16,277 nt of DNA from contig JAQTRJ010000001.1 of assembly GCA_028711875.1 (NCBI GenBank), forward strand, positions 1 through 16,277, given 5' to 3'. The position numbers were made by a program, and so were the translations under genes. The notes under the pieces are model-generated. The model did not search any database and was not told the DNA's origin. It saw only the letters and a program-made list of their open reading frames with translations. This document shows, piece by piece, positions 1 through 6,732 of the stretch. The stretch comes from a bacterium (GTDB lineage: Bacteria > Electryoneota > RPQS01). Within the stretch, counting starts at the first letter, position 1, and every line of letters starts with the position of its first letter.

Positions 1-144
1 ATCCACGACGACCACGCCCTGTGCATAATCCCAATAGTCGTGGAGCTGTCCAAGCCGACGGACGTTCAGACTATCCTGAGCTGTCGCAGCAAAAACCTTC
101 AGCAGAAGCGCAAGCAGAAGAATGACCTTTCGGTGATTCGTCAT
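1..144 (-). CDS. N-terminus of a secreted protein, possibly LVIVD-repeat type (partial)
   Basis: Read on the minus strand from an ATG at 144, this gives 48 residues and runs off the left edge. The start (MTNHRKVILLLALLLKV) is a classic signal peptide: a basic n-region, a leucine-rich core and a probable cleavage after ATA or TAQ near residues 20-23. A GGGAG Shine-Dalgarno-like run lies 7 bases before the ATG, which supports this start. The mature part (SLNVRRLGQLHDYWDYAQGV) resembles the first blade of extracytoplasmic LVIVD-repeat beta-propeller proteins, which are common in FCB bacteria. That family call rests on about 25 residues, so only the secreted nature is well supported. The gene points away from kamA, and 450 bp of repeat-rich DNA separates the two. 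Confidence 0.6.
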   Translation of the reverse strand, partial: MTNHRKVILLLALLLKVFAATAQDSLNVRRLGQLHDYWDYAQGVVVVD

Positions 145-288
145 AGCGAGACTCCCGATTCTGTCCAACTTTGTGCCACGAAGTCCGATGGACGACAATA
201 TAGGGGATTTTCATTGAGAGTCAAATCCATTCCGCTCTGTCAGCGACGCGACGGAAATCCGGGTGCCGCTGGGAGCGCGGTAAAAAAA

Positions 289-320
289 CCAAGATCCCAA
301 GAAACCAAGACGCCAAGAGC
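289..320. repeat. Four perfect 8-bp-spaced CCAAGANN tandem units
   Basis: CCAAGA occurs at 289, 297, 305 and 313, each followed by two variable bases (TC, AA, CG, GC). This makes an exact 8-bp period over 32 bases. It lies about 145 bp upstream of the secreted-protein start and next to the hairpin at 324. It could be low-complexity intergenic sequence or a small array of protein-binding sites; nothing here decides between them. Confidence 0.6.
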
Positions 321-323
321 AGA

Positions 324-351
324 AACGGAGCGCGAGGGATCGCGCTCCGTT
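324..351. repeat. Perfect 12-bp hairpin with GGGA loop
   Basis: AACGGAGCGCGA (324-335) and TCGCGCTCCGTT (340-351) are exact reverse complements around the loop GGGA. The hairpin at 4871-4900 has the same loop and a closely related stem, so the two belong to one family. Read on the minus strand it lies downstream of the KamA-family gene. It is followed by TTTCTGC, not a full T-run, so terminator function is possible but weak. Confidence 0.7.
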
Positions 352-408
352 GACTTTCCCGCCGAGCCGAGCGTCCTCGCCCGGCCGGAATCTCGCGATA
401 GAAAAAAG

Positions 409-544
409 GGGCGCGATAAATCGCGCCCATACTATAATACCGCGGGAAGACGGGCGGATTGCGGAGTACCTTAACCCGCCCCTACAGAAGCGTCAGCAAA
501 CTGCCGTTTGCATCTACAAAGGACACAGCAAGCTGTGTCGCTAC
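409..544. repeat. Composite intergenic hairpin repeat, copy R1
   Basis: This block is a string of hairpins. Unit A is GGGCGCGAT/ATCGCGCCC (409-428). Unit B is GGGCGGATT/AACCCGCCC (452-481, one mismatch, 12-base loop). Unit C is GCAAAC-TGCC-GTTTGC (496-511). Unit D is GACACAGC-AA-GCTGTGTC (522-539). Units B, C and D are followed by (C)CCTAC, ATCTAC and GCTAC respectively. The block matches 6518-6650 over 133 bases with only two mismatches and no gaps. It contains open frames in some readings, but these recur only because the repeat recurs. The rest of the gap 145-596 shows no gene. Confidence 0.85.
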
Positions 545-596
545 CAGACTCACGGCTGCGTGAATGACAGTTTCGGCTTCTCGTTTTTTCGCTTTT

Positions 597-1784
597 TCAG
601 AGCGGCCAGACGAAGGGCGGCGGGTAAGGCGTTAACTGCGAGCCTTCGGGGTCCATGTCGTCGGGAAGCTCGGGGATCGCCATGTCATCCAGAAAAAGAT
701 CATCCTCCGGGGCGCCAAAATCCTCAAGCCAGAACGCTTCAGGATTGCGGCAGAAAACCATGAATCGCCCCTTATGCCGAGGATGCGGCGAACTGTGATA
801 CTTCAGATAGATATGCTTCGAAGAAATGCCGATAATTTCGATTTTGCCGGTGGCGTGCGACATGACGAACCGCGCGCGTTTGGCCAGTCCCGAGCCTTTC
901 GCCCGGGCGCGCTCGAAAATCAGATAGGCTTCCTCGATGGGCACGGCGTAGGTCTTGTTGCCCCAGGTGGGACGGCACTGGAAGACGTAGTAAGGCGGAA
1001 CTCCGATGAACGAGAGTTTCTTGAACAGCTCGGCCAGCACGTCCGCGTCGTCGTTGACGCCGCGAATGATCGGAGTCTGGTTGACCGCGCGCGTCCCCGC
1101 CGCCAGGAGCCGGTTCATCGCTTCGATGGCCGGGTCGGTGAGTTCTCGCGGATGATCGAAGTGCGAGACAATGTAGATGCGCTTTTCCGGCGTGCTGAAC
1201 TTGCCAAGCATGTCCGCCAGCGTCGGATCGTTTAAGACGCGGAACGGATTGAAGGCGGGAACTTTTGTGCCGATGCGGATGATCTGAACGTGTTCGATCT
1301 TCCGCAGCTCAGAAATTATCCCATCCAATTTGGCAGTGGACAGCAGTAGCGGATCGCCGCCAGTCATGAGCACGTTGGTGATTTCCGCGTGCTCGCGGAT
1401 GTACGCAAAGGCTACGCCGAGGTCGCCCGGGACCTCGGCGTTTTCGTTGACGAAGATCCGTTTGCGGAAACAATAGCGGCAGCAGCCGGCGCAGACGCGG
1501 CTGGCAAGCAGCAGGGCGGTGGGACCGTACTTGTGTTCGAGACCGGGCGCGACGGTGAAATCGGCCTCGTGACTGGGATCGGCCTCGCCCCATGGTTCGA
1601 TTTCGTCCACGGAGGGAAGAATCAGACGACGCAGCGGATCGGCGGGATCGTTCCAGTCAATCAGACTGAGATAGTAATCCGTTGCGCGAAAGGCGAAGCG
1701 CTCGAGCACCGCTTTCAGCTGATTCCGCTCGTCCCTCGAAAGCTGCGGGACGTTTTCGAGCCGCGTAACATAGGTGGGTTGCAT
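597..1784 (-). CDS. KamA-family radical SAM/PLP aminomutase-like protein
   Basis: The gene encodes 395 residues and starts at an ATG preceded by CAGGAGG four bases away. The radical SAM cluster motif CxxxCxxC is C98-C102-C105, followed by RKR. TGGDPL (141-146) is the SAM-binding glycine motif. HATGK (310-314) supplies K314, which aligns with the PLP lysine K337 of Clostridium subterminale lysine 2,3-aminomutase. Known family members move an amino group between adjacent carbons of an amino acid, or act on lysine of elongation factor P. The two aspartates that bind the lysine side chain in the clostridial enzyme (D293, D330) align here with R271 (in FQCRPTWG) and S309. Lysine is therefore not an obvious substrate. 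About 40 C-terminal residues from 356 are rich in Asp, Glu and Pro. No neighbouring gene explains its role. The family is sure; the substrate is unknown. Confidence 0.9.
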   Translation of the reverse strand: MQPTYVTRLENVPQLSRDERNQLKAVLERFAFRATDYYLSLIDWNDPADPLRRLILPSVDEIEPWGEADPSHEADFTVAPGLEHKYGPTALLLASRVCAGCCRYCFRKRIFVNENAEVPGDLGVAFAYIREHAEITNVLMTGGDPLLLSTAKLDGIISELRKIEHVQIIRIGTKVPAFNPFRVLNDPTLADMLGKFSTPEKRIYIVSHFDHPRELTDPAIEAMNRLLAAGTRAVNQTPIIRGVNDDADVLAELFKKLSFIGVPPYYVFQCRPTWGNKTYAVPIEEAYLIFERARAKGSGLAKRARFVMSHATGKIEIIGISSKHIYLKYHSSPHPRHKGRFMVFCRNPEAFWLEDFGAPEDDLFLDDMAIPELPDDMDPEGSQLTPYPPPFVWPL

Positions 1785-1832
1785 GGAACCTCCTGTCTTT
1801 GTCGGCAGGACTGTACATCAGCCCCCTATGGG

Positions 1833-1861
1833 AAGATACGGCTTCAGACAAGGCGAGTCAA
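1833..1861 (-). promoter_or_regulatory. Sigma70-type promoter for the KamA-family gene
   Basis: On the minus strand a -35 box TTGACT (1856-1861) and a -10 box TATCTT (1833-1838) are separated by exactly 17 bases. Transcription would begin near 1826, leaving a short leader of about 40 bases with the AGGAGG ribosome site at 1789-1794. The call rests on sequence match only. Confidence 0.65.
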
Positions 1862-1930
1862 GTAAAAAGCGCATTCCCCTCTCGAAAAATATTCTAAGCG
1901 ATTGTACGTTCTTGGATTGTGCGAAGGAAT

Positions 1931-1974
1931 TTCACTTGACAATATGGAGAATCCTTCCTATACTTTCAAGTGAA
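1931..1974 (+). promoter_or_regulatory. Strong promoter of the cytochrome pair, enclosed by a 9-bp inverted repeat
   Basis: The -35 box TTGACA (1936-1941) is perfect. The -10 box TATACT (1959-1964) matches at five of six positions, and the spacer is 17 bases. The predicted start of transcription is near 1971, about 25 bases before the first ATG. TTCACTTGA (1931-1939) overlaps the -35 box, and its exact reverse complement TCAAGTGAA (1966-1974) covers the start point. A protein bound across both half-sites would block polymerase, so this is a candidate repressor operator. It does not match the FNR/CRP consensus. Confidence 0.75.
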
Positions 1975-1995
1975 CCACAGAAAAGGACTCACAGA

Positions 1996-3339
1996 ATGAT
2001 GAAATTTTCGATCATATTAGTTTGCGTGGTGATCGGACTCGGGTTTTCTTCACCCGCCGATGCCGACGATTCCGTCGTTCGCGGCAAGTGCATGACCTGT
2101 CACAAAGAGATTTCACCGGGACTGTACAACCAGTGGTTCGGCTCGCGGCACGCGAAACACGACGTGACCTGCTACGATTGTCACGGTGCGGAGCGCGGCG
2201 AGGCGGACGCTTATCTGCACGAAGGAACGTATATCGCGACACTGGTCACGCCCAGGGACTGCGGGGAGTGTCACACTCAGGAGATGAACGAGTTCGTGCC
2301 GGCGCATCGCGCGAAGGCGGGACATATTCTGGAGTCGGCGGACGCGTACATGGCGCACGCGGTGGCGGGCGATCCGGCGGCGGTGGCGGGGTGCGAGAGC
2401 TGTCACGGGTCGAAAATCAAGATTGATCCGAACTCGCCGAACAAACTGCTGCGCGGAAAGAGCTGGCCGAATTCGGGCATCGGGCGGATCAATCCCGATG
2501 GCACACTCGGCGCATGCAACTCGTGTCATCTCCGTCACGAATTTTCGCGTTCTCAGGCGCGGCAGCCGGAAACCTGCGGCAAATGCCATCTGGGGCCGGA
2601 CCATCCGCAGAAGGAGATTTACGAGGAATCCAAGCACGGGATCGTTTATTACACGAATCTGGACAAGATGAATCTGGACGCCGATCGCTGGGTGGTCGGG
2701 CAGGATTACTACGCGGCACCGACCTGCGCGACCTGTCATCTTTCGGCCACGCGCAAGCAGCCGGTGACGCACGACGCGGGCGAGCGGATTTCGTGGACGC
2801 TCCGGCCTCCGGTCTCCAAGCAGCAGGACAACTGGGAGAAGAAGCGGGCGAACATGCAGGACGTGTGCAGCGCGTGTCACGGGCCGGTGTGGGTGAAGGG
2901 ACACTACGAGCAGTTCGACGGCGTGGTGAATCTCTACAACGAGAAATTCGCGAAGCCCGCCGGCGAGGTGATGACGATTCTGAAAAAAAATCAGACGCTG
3001 AAAAATCCGGCCGAGTACAGCAACGACATCGAGTGGATCTACTGGGAACTCTGGCACCACGAAGGCCGCCGCGCGCGCCACGGAGCCTCGATGATGGGGC
3101 CGGACTACACATGGTGGCACGGACTGTATGAAGTCGGCAAGCATTTCTATTTCGAATTCCTTCCGGCGGTGCGCGAGACCGGCGACGCGGAAGCCATCGC
3201 CTACATAGACCAGCTCATGACGGAGCCGTTCCATCGCTGGATGAATCAGCCGACGGATGAGATCAAGAAGCAGATCCGCTCGGGCGACATGCAGAAGCTC
3301 TACGAACATCTCTACCGAACGGAACCGGGCACCAAATGA
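1996..3339 (+). CDS. Octahaem cytochrome c of the hydroxylamine oxidoreductase (HAO) family
   Basis: The protein has 447 residues. The frame is open further upstream, but the start at 1996 fits a signal peptide (MMKFSIILVCVVIGLG, cleavage near residue 23) and an AAAGGA site. It also lies just behind the promoter. Eight CXXCH haem sites have histidines at 36, 63, 93, 137, 178, 198, 248 and 295, the HAO-family number. The block 353-380 (WHHEGRRARHG, then GPDYTWWHG) is typical of HAO-like enzymes. It acts in the periplasm. Known relatives oxidise hydroxylamine or hydrazine, or reduce nitrite or hydroxylamine. Direction depends partly on a tyrosine crosslink to the catalytic haem, and Y371 or Y378 would be the place to look. 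No ammonia monooxygenase gene is present. The partner encoded next looks like a membrane quinol-linked cytochrome, so reduction of a nitrogen compound is more likely than nitrification. This is inference. Confidence 0.9.
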   Translation: MMKFSIILVCVVIGLGFSSPADADDSVVRGKCMTCHKEISPGLYNQWFGSRHAKHDVTCYDCHGAERGEADAYLHEGTYIATLVTPRDCGECHTQEMNEFVPAHRAKAGHILESADAYMAHAVAGDPAAVAGCESCHGSKIKIDPNSPNKLLRGKSWPNSGIGRINPDGTLGACNSCHLRHEFSRSQARQPETCGKCHLGPDHPQKEIYEESKHGIVYYTNLDKMNLDADRWVVGQDYYAAPTCATCHLSATRKQPVTHDAGERISWTLRPPVSKQQDNWEKKRANMQDVCSACHGPVWVKGHYEQFDGVVNLYNEKFAKPAGEVMTILKKNQTLKNPAEYSNDIEWIYWELWHHEGRRARHGASMMGPDYTWWHGLYEVGKHFYFEFLPAVRETGDAEAIAYIDQLMTEPFHRWMNQPTDEIKKQIRSGDMQKLYEHLYRTEPGTK

Positions 3340-4835
3340 GGCGGGCGTATCTCGCCTTCCTGCGCGGGATTTCGGCGAACGCGCTCAGCCAAACCGGCGC
3401 GATTCTGGCGACGTCGGCGGGGTTGTGTTTCATCGGCATGGAGCTGCTGCGCGTCGCGGGAATCGTGACCAACGCCTACGTCGGCCTGATCACGTACATG
3501 GCGCTTCCGCTGCTGTTCGTGGTGGGGCTGCTGCTGATTCCGCTGGGCTGGTGGCGGTGGTCGCGGCGCGCGGGGCGACCGATCCGCGAGCTGTTGTCGC
3601 TGCGCTTCGCGGAAACCGATCTGGCGGCGCGGGCGGCGGGATCACGGGTGCTGCGGACGATCGTACTGCTCACACTGCTGAATTTGATTTTCATCAGCGT
3701 GGTCAGCATCCGCACGATGCACTTCATGGATCAGGCGTCGTTCTGCGGCACGGCCTGTCATCGAGTGATGAATCCGGAGTGGACGACCTATCAGCAGTCG
3801 CCGCACGCGCGGGTGTTGTGCGTGGAGTGCCACGTGGGCGAGGGCACGAAGGCGCTGATTGACGCGAAGCTGAACGGACTGTGGCAGATAATTTCCGCGA
3901 CGTTCCATCTCTACGAGAAGCCGATCCCGACGCCGGTGCACAATTTGCGACCGGCGCGCGAGACCTGCGAGAAGTGTCACTGGCCGGAGATGTTCCTCGG
4001 CGAGCGCACGGTGAACCTGACGCACTACGAGCTGGACGAAGTGTCCACGCCGCGTTACACAACGCTGGTGATGAAGGTGGGAACGGGCAAGGCGGGACAA
4101 GAGCACGGCAGTCACTGGCACGTGGCGGAAGCGAACGAAGTTCGCTACGCGGCGGCGGACGCGCGGCGGATGGAGATGCGGTGGGTGGAGGCGCGGCAAC
4201 CGGACGGGAGCTTCAGGCGCTATCGCAATCGCGAATTTCCGCCGTCAACCGAATCGAGCAGCGACGTCCGCACGATGGACTGCGTGGATTGCCATAACCG
4301 GGCGACGCACATTTACGAAGAGCCGGAGCGGGCGGTGGATCAGCGGATGGCGCGCGGGCTGATTGACCGAAGTCTGCCCTATGCGAAAAAGGTGGCGCTG
4401 GGCGCGCTGATGGGCAGTTATGCAGACACGACGTCAGCCGTGCGGGGAATCGAAGCGCACATTCGCGGATTCTATCGCGAGGAGTATCCGCATCTGCTTG
4501 GTCCGCGCGGCCAAGAGATTGACGGGATGGTGGAGACGACACTCGCAATCTATCGGCGGAACATCCATCCGTACATGGGCATTCGCTGGGGCAGCTATCC
4601 GAATCATCTCGGACACGAGGGCGAGGGCGGCTGTTTCCGCTGTCACAATCCGCAGATGGTGGACGAGGAGGGAATCTCGATCTCGATGGACTGCACACTC
4701 TGTCACTCGATTCTGGCTTATGACGAGGCCGAACCGTACATGTATCTTTTCGCGGCCGATGACAGCACGGCCGGAGTGCGGCGGCACTTGATCGAGTATT
4801 TGCGCGGCGAATTCTGGGAGGCGGTCAAGCCGTAG
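3336..4835 (+). CDS. Membrane-anchored six-haem NapC/NirT-type cytochrome c (ImcH-like layout)
   Basis: The protein has 499 residues. Its ATG overlaps the stop of the HAO-like gene (ATGA), so the two are translationally coupled. Three hydrophobic helices lie at about 18-41, 49-72 and 107-126. They are followed by a NapC/NirT-like haem domain and a C-terminal haem extension. The haem sites are an unusual CX3CH (C137-H142) plus CXXCH at C162, C211, C316, C433 and C453. NapC/NirT/NrfH proteins take electrons from membrane quinol and pass them to periplasmic enzymes. Three N-terminal helices, a CX3CH first site and a long tail recall the inner-membrane cytochrome ImcH of Geobacter more than the single-helix, four-haem NapC. 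The likely role is quinol oxidation feeding the HAO-like protein. The closeness to ImcH is from memory of its layout and needs alignment. Confidence 0.85.
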   Translation: MRRAYLAFLRGISANALSQTGAILATSAGLCFIGMELLRVAGIVTNAYVGLITYMALPLLFVVGLLLIPLGWWRWSRRAGRPIRELLSLRFAETDLAARAAGSRVLRTIVLLTLLNLIFISVVSIRTMHFMDQASFCGTACHRVMNPEWTTYQQSPHARVLCVECHVGEGTKALIDAKLNGLWQIISATFHLYEKPIPTPVHNLRPARETCEKCHWPEMFLGERTVNLTHYELDEVSTPRYTTLVMKVGTGKAGQEHGSHWHVAEANEVRYAAADARRMEMRWVEARQPDGSFRRYRNREFPPSTESSSDVRTMDCVDCHNRATHIYEEPERAVDQRMARGLIDRSLPYAKKVALGALMGSYADTTSAVRGIEAHIRGFYREEYPHLLGPRGQEIDGMVETTLAIYRRNIHPYMGIRWGSYPNHLGHEGEGGCFRCHNPQMVDEEGISISMDCTLCHSILAYDEAEPYMYLFAADDSTAGVRRHLIEYLRGEFWEAVKP

Positions 4836-4870
4836 GAACAAAAGCGAAAATCCGAATAGGCGAAAAACAG

Positions 4871-4901
4871 AAAAGGAGCGCGAGGGATCGTGCTCCTTTT
4901 T
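4871..4901 (+). terminator. Rho-independent terminator of the cytochrome operon
   Basis: A 13-bp stem (4871-4883 with 4888-4900, one G-T wobble) closes on the loop GGGA and ends in a run of five T, 36 bases after the second cytochrome stop. The A-run on the left arm makes it potentially active in the other direction too, towards the convergent T9SS-substrate gene. It shares its loop and much of its stem with the hairpin at 324-351. Confidence 0.85.
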
Positions 4902-4904
4902 CAT

Positions 4905-5027
4905 GACACGATGAATCGTGTCGCGACAAACGGGCGATGCAATCAACCCCTACGCAAACTGCCGTTTGCATCTACACAGGTCACGGCAAGCTGTGTCGCT
5001 ACAAACGGGCGATGCAATCAACCCCGA
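4905..5027. repeat. Composite intergenic hairpin repeat, copy R3
   Basis: The order is: hairpin GACACGAT-GA-ATCGTGTC (4905-4922), a B-like unit with CGGGCGATGCAATC and CCCCTAC (about 4930-4953), unit C GCAAAC-TGCC-GTTTGC (4954-4969), a decayed unit D (4980-4997) followed by GCTAC, and a second B-like unit to 5027. It fills the gap between two convergent genes. The first hairpin keeps the GATGAATC centre of the R2 unit A while its outer stem bases have changed in pairs. Confidence 0.8.
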
Positions 5028-5038
5028 CAACATTCTTC

Positions 5039-6469
5039 TCATTTCATCAAGACAATCTTTTTCACCTGCCGGGACTGAGCGGCCTCGGCGCGAATAAAAT
5101 ACGTTCCCGAGCTCAGTCCCCCGCCTTGCAGCATGACCGCGTGCTCACCCGGCGCGTAGATTCCGTTGGCCAGAGTCGCCACGCGCTGCCCCGTGAGATT
5201 ATACAAATTCATTTCGACGGGACCTGGCTGCGACAGGGCGAATGCAATGCGAGCCTCGGAATTGAACGGATTCGGATAGACGCTCAAAGCCAATTGATCG
5301 GGCATCAGAAATCGCGGCTCGTCGGCGCCCGCTCCTTGATCGGGGCCGGTCTTGATGAGATAGACGTCGTTGCTGTTGCCGGGAATCTTGTTGGCGAGCA
5401 CAAGATAGCCGCCGTCGGAGGTCACCAGCACACGATCCAAATAGTTGTTGACCGTTTGATTCCACGTGCGACGCCAGATTTCATTCCCGGAGGCATCCAC
5501 TCCGATGAGATGGAGATCTTCGTACATCTCTCCCGCCGACGTGCTACCGACAAGCACCAGTCCGCCCGCCGGGCCGGGCACTACCGAGGTCGCCATATTA
5601 TACAATGTATCTCCTATCGCTCGCGTCCACAACGTATCGCCGCTCGCATCCGTGCGAATCAGTAGTATTTCGCCGTTTACGTATCCCGTTGTCCCCACCA
5701 CGGCGAATCCACCGTCCGGTAGAACGGCAACATCGCAGGGGGACTGCTCGGGCAATTCCACGTATGTGCGAATCCACAGAGTGTCACCAACGGCATTTAT
5801 CTTGACAAGGGAAATGCCATCTGAAGAAAGGCCATGAGCCCCAACAAAAACATATGTGTCATTCGCCGCAGGAATGATACGTGGTATCCCCGTGATGTCC
5901 ATTGCCTCATAGGTGCGGCTCCATTGGAAAATGCCATCACTGTTTACTTTGGCTATATATCCGATATAAGCATACGTGCCATGGGACACTGTCCAACCCG
6001 CCAGCAAAAATCCGCCGTCATCCGCCGGACACATGGAAAAGATGGTTTCGTCGTTGCCGTATTCGCCGAACGTCTGTGTCCATTCGGGGACACCATCCCA
6101 GTAGGTCTTCATGATATAAATATCCGTTCGCGAATCCGCCGTGTGCAGCCAGCCGCATAGAATGTATCGGCTTCCATCGGGATACGGGTACACATCTTGA
6201 GCGCCATCCGTCTCGTCAGCAACGGTAATCGTTCTCCGTTCAGTCGAGTAGCCGTCGTTTCCGACTTTAAGGAAGAAGGTGTGTGTAGGATTCATTCCCC
6301 ACGTCCGACCAACCACCACATAACCGCCCTGCGGGACAGGCGCGACGGCATAACCACTCTCCGCACCCCCGAGGTCATAGGTGCGAGTCCAGAGGGTGTC
6401 AGGATTGGGTTGGGAAAAGGCGGGAACGGCCAAAACCAGCGACAGGAGAAAGACAAGCCGCGAAGCCAT
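5039..6469 (-). CDS. Secreted repeat protein with type IX secretion sorting domain
   Basis: The protein has 476 residues. The ATG at 6469 is chosen over an in-frame ATG 48 bases upstream because AAAAGGAGA stands 5 bases before it and the signal peptide begins there (MASRLVFLLSLVLAVPAFSQ, cleavage about residue 19-20). At least six degenerate repeats follow, marked by GGYVVVGRT, GGFLLAGWT, DTYVFVGAH, GGFAVVGTT, GGLVLVGST and GGYLVLANK. Each is followed by a K/R-D/T strand and an 'xxLWxRTY' strand, suggesting a beta-propeller. The last 84 residues (393-476: LALSVYPNPFNSEARI, then GQRVATL, SGTYFIR, KKIVLMK) are a Por secretion C-terminal sorting domain. The protein is thus exported through the outer membrane and probably anchored on the surface or released. 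No enzymatic motif was seen and the function is unknown. It is convergent with the cytochrome operon. Confidence 0.88.
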   Translation of the reverse strand: MASRLVFLLSLVLAVPAFSQPNPDTLWTRTYDLGGAESGYAVAPVPQGGYVVVGRTWGMNPTHTFFLKVGNDGYSTERRTITVADETDGAQDVYPYPDGSRYILCGWLHTADSRTDIYIMKTYWDGVPEWTQTFGEYGNDETIFSMCPADDGGFLLAGWTVSHGTYAYIGYIAKVNSDGIFQWSRTYEAMDITGIPRIIPAANDTYVFVGAHGLSSDGISLVKINAVGDTLWIRTYVELPEQSPCDVAVLPDGGFAVVGTTGYVNGEILLIRTDASGDTLWTRAIGDTLYNMATSVVPGPAGGLVLVGSTSAGEMYEDLHLIGVDASGNEIWRRTWNQTVNNYLDRVLVTSDGGYLVLANKIPGNSNDVYLIKTGPDQGAGADEPRFLMPDQLALSVYPNPFNSEARIAFALSQPGPVEMNLYNLTGQRVATLANGIYAPGEHAVMLQGGGLSSGTYFIRAEAAQSRQVKKIVLMK

Positions 6470-6517
6470 CGGAATCTCCTTTTTCAGTGATTCGGCAAGG
6501 AAGCGGAAGGAGTGCAT

Positions 6518-6727
6518 GGGCGCGATGAATCGCGCCCATACTATAATACCGCGGGAAGACGGGCGGGTTGCGGAGTACCTTAACCCGCCCCTACAGAAGC
6601 GTCAGCAAACTGCCGTTTGCATCTACAAAGGACACAGCAAGCTGTGTCGCCACAAACGGGCAATGCAATCGCCCCTACGCAAACTGCCGTTGGCATCTAC
6701 AAAAGACACGGCAAGCTGTGTCGCCAC
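6518..6727. repeat. Composite intergenic hairpin repeat, copy R2 with an extra B-C-D round
   Basis: Bases 6518-6650 repeat 409-541 with two mismatches: A418 becomes G6527, and A458 becomes G6567, which here completes a perfect 9-bp B stem. A further round follows: a B-like unit CGGGCAATGCAATCGCCCCTAC (from about 6657), unit C with one change (6679-6694) and unit D with a G-T wobble (6705-6722). It ends six bases before the nfnB-like stop codon and fills most of the gap 6470-6732. A TATAAT at 6542-6547 lies inside the repeat and also in R1, with no clear -35 box. Confidence 0.85.
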
Positions 6728-6732
6728 AATGC

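Noticed and set aside
40..763. Open frames of 137-144 codons on the plus strand left of the KamA-family gene
   Set aside because: They cross the hairpin repeats, and part of one peptide recurs at 6381-6938 only because the repeat recurs. Composition is not protein-like and no ribosome site fits.
2113..3309. A 398-codon open frame antisense to the HAO-like gene
   Set aside because: It is the mirror of a gene with eight haem motifs, very rich in Arg, His and Val, with no recognisable domain. Long antisense frames are expected in GC-rich coding DNA.
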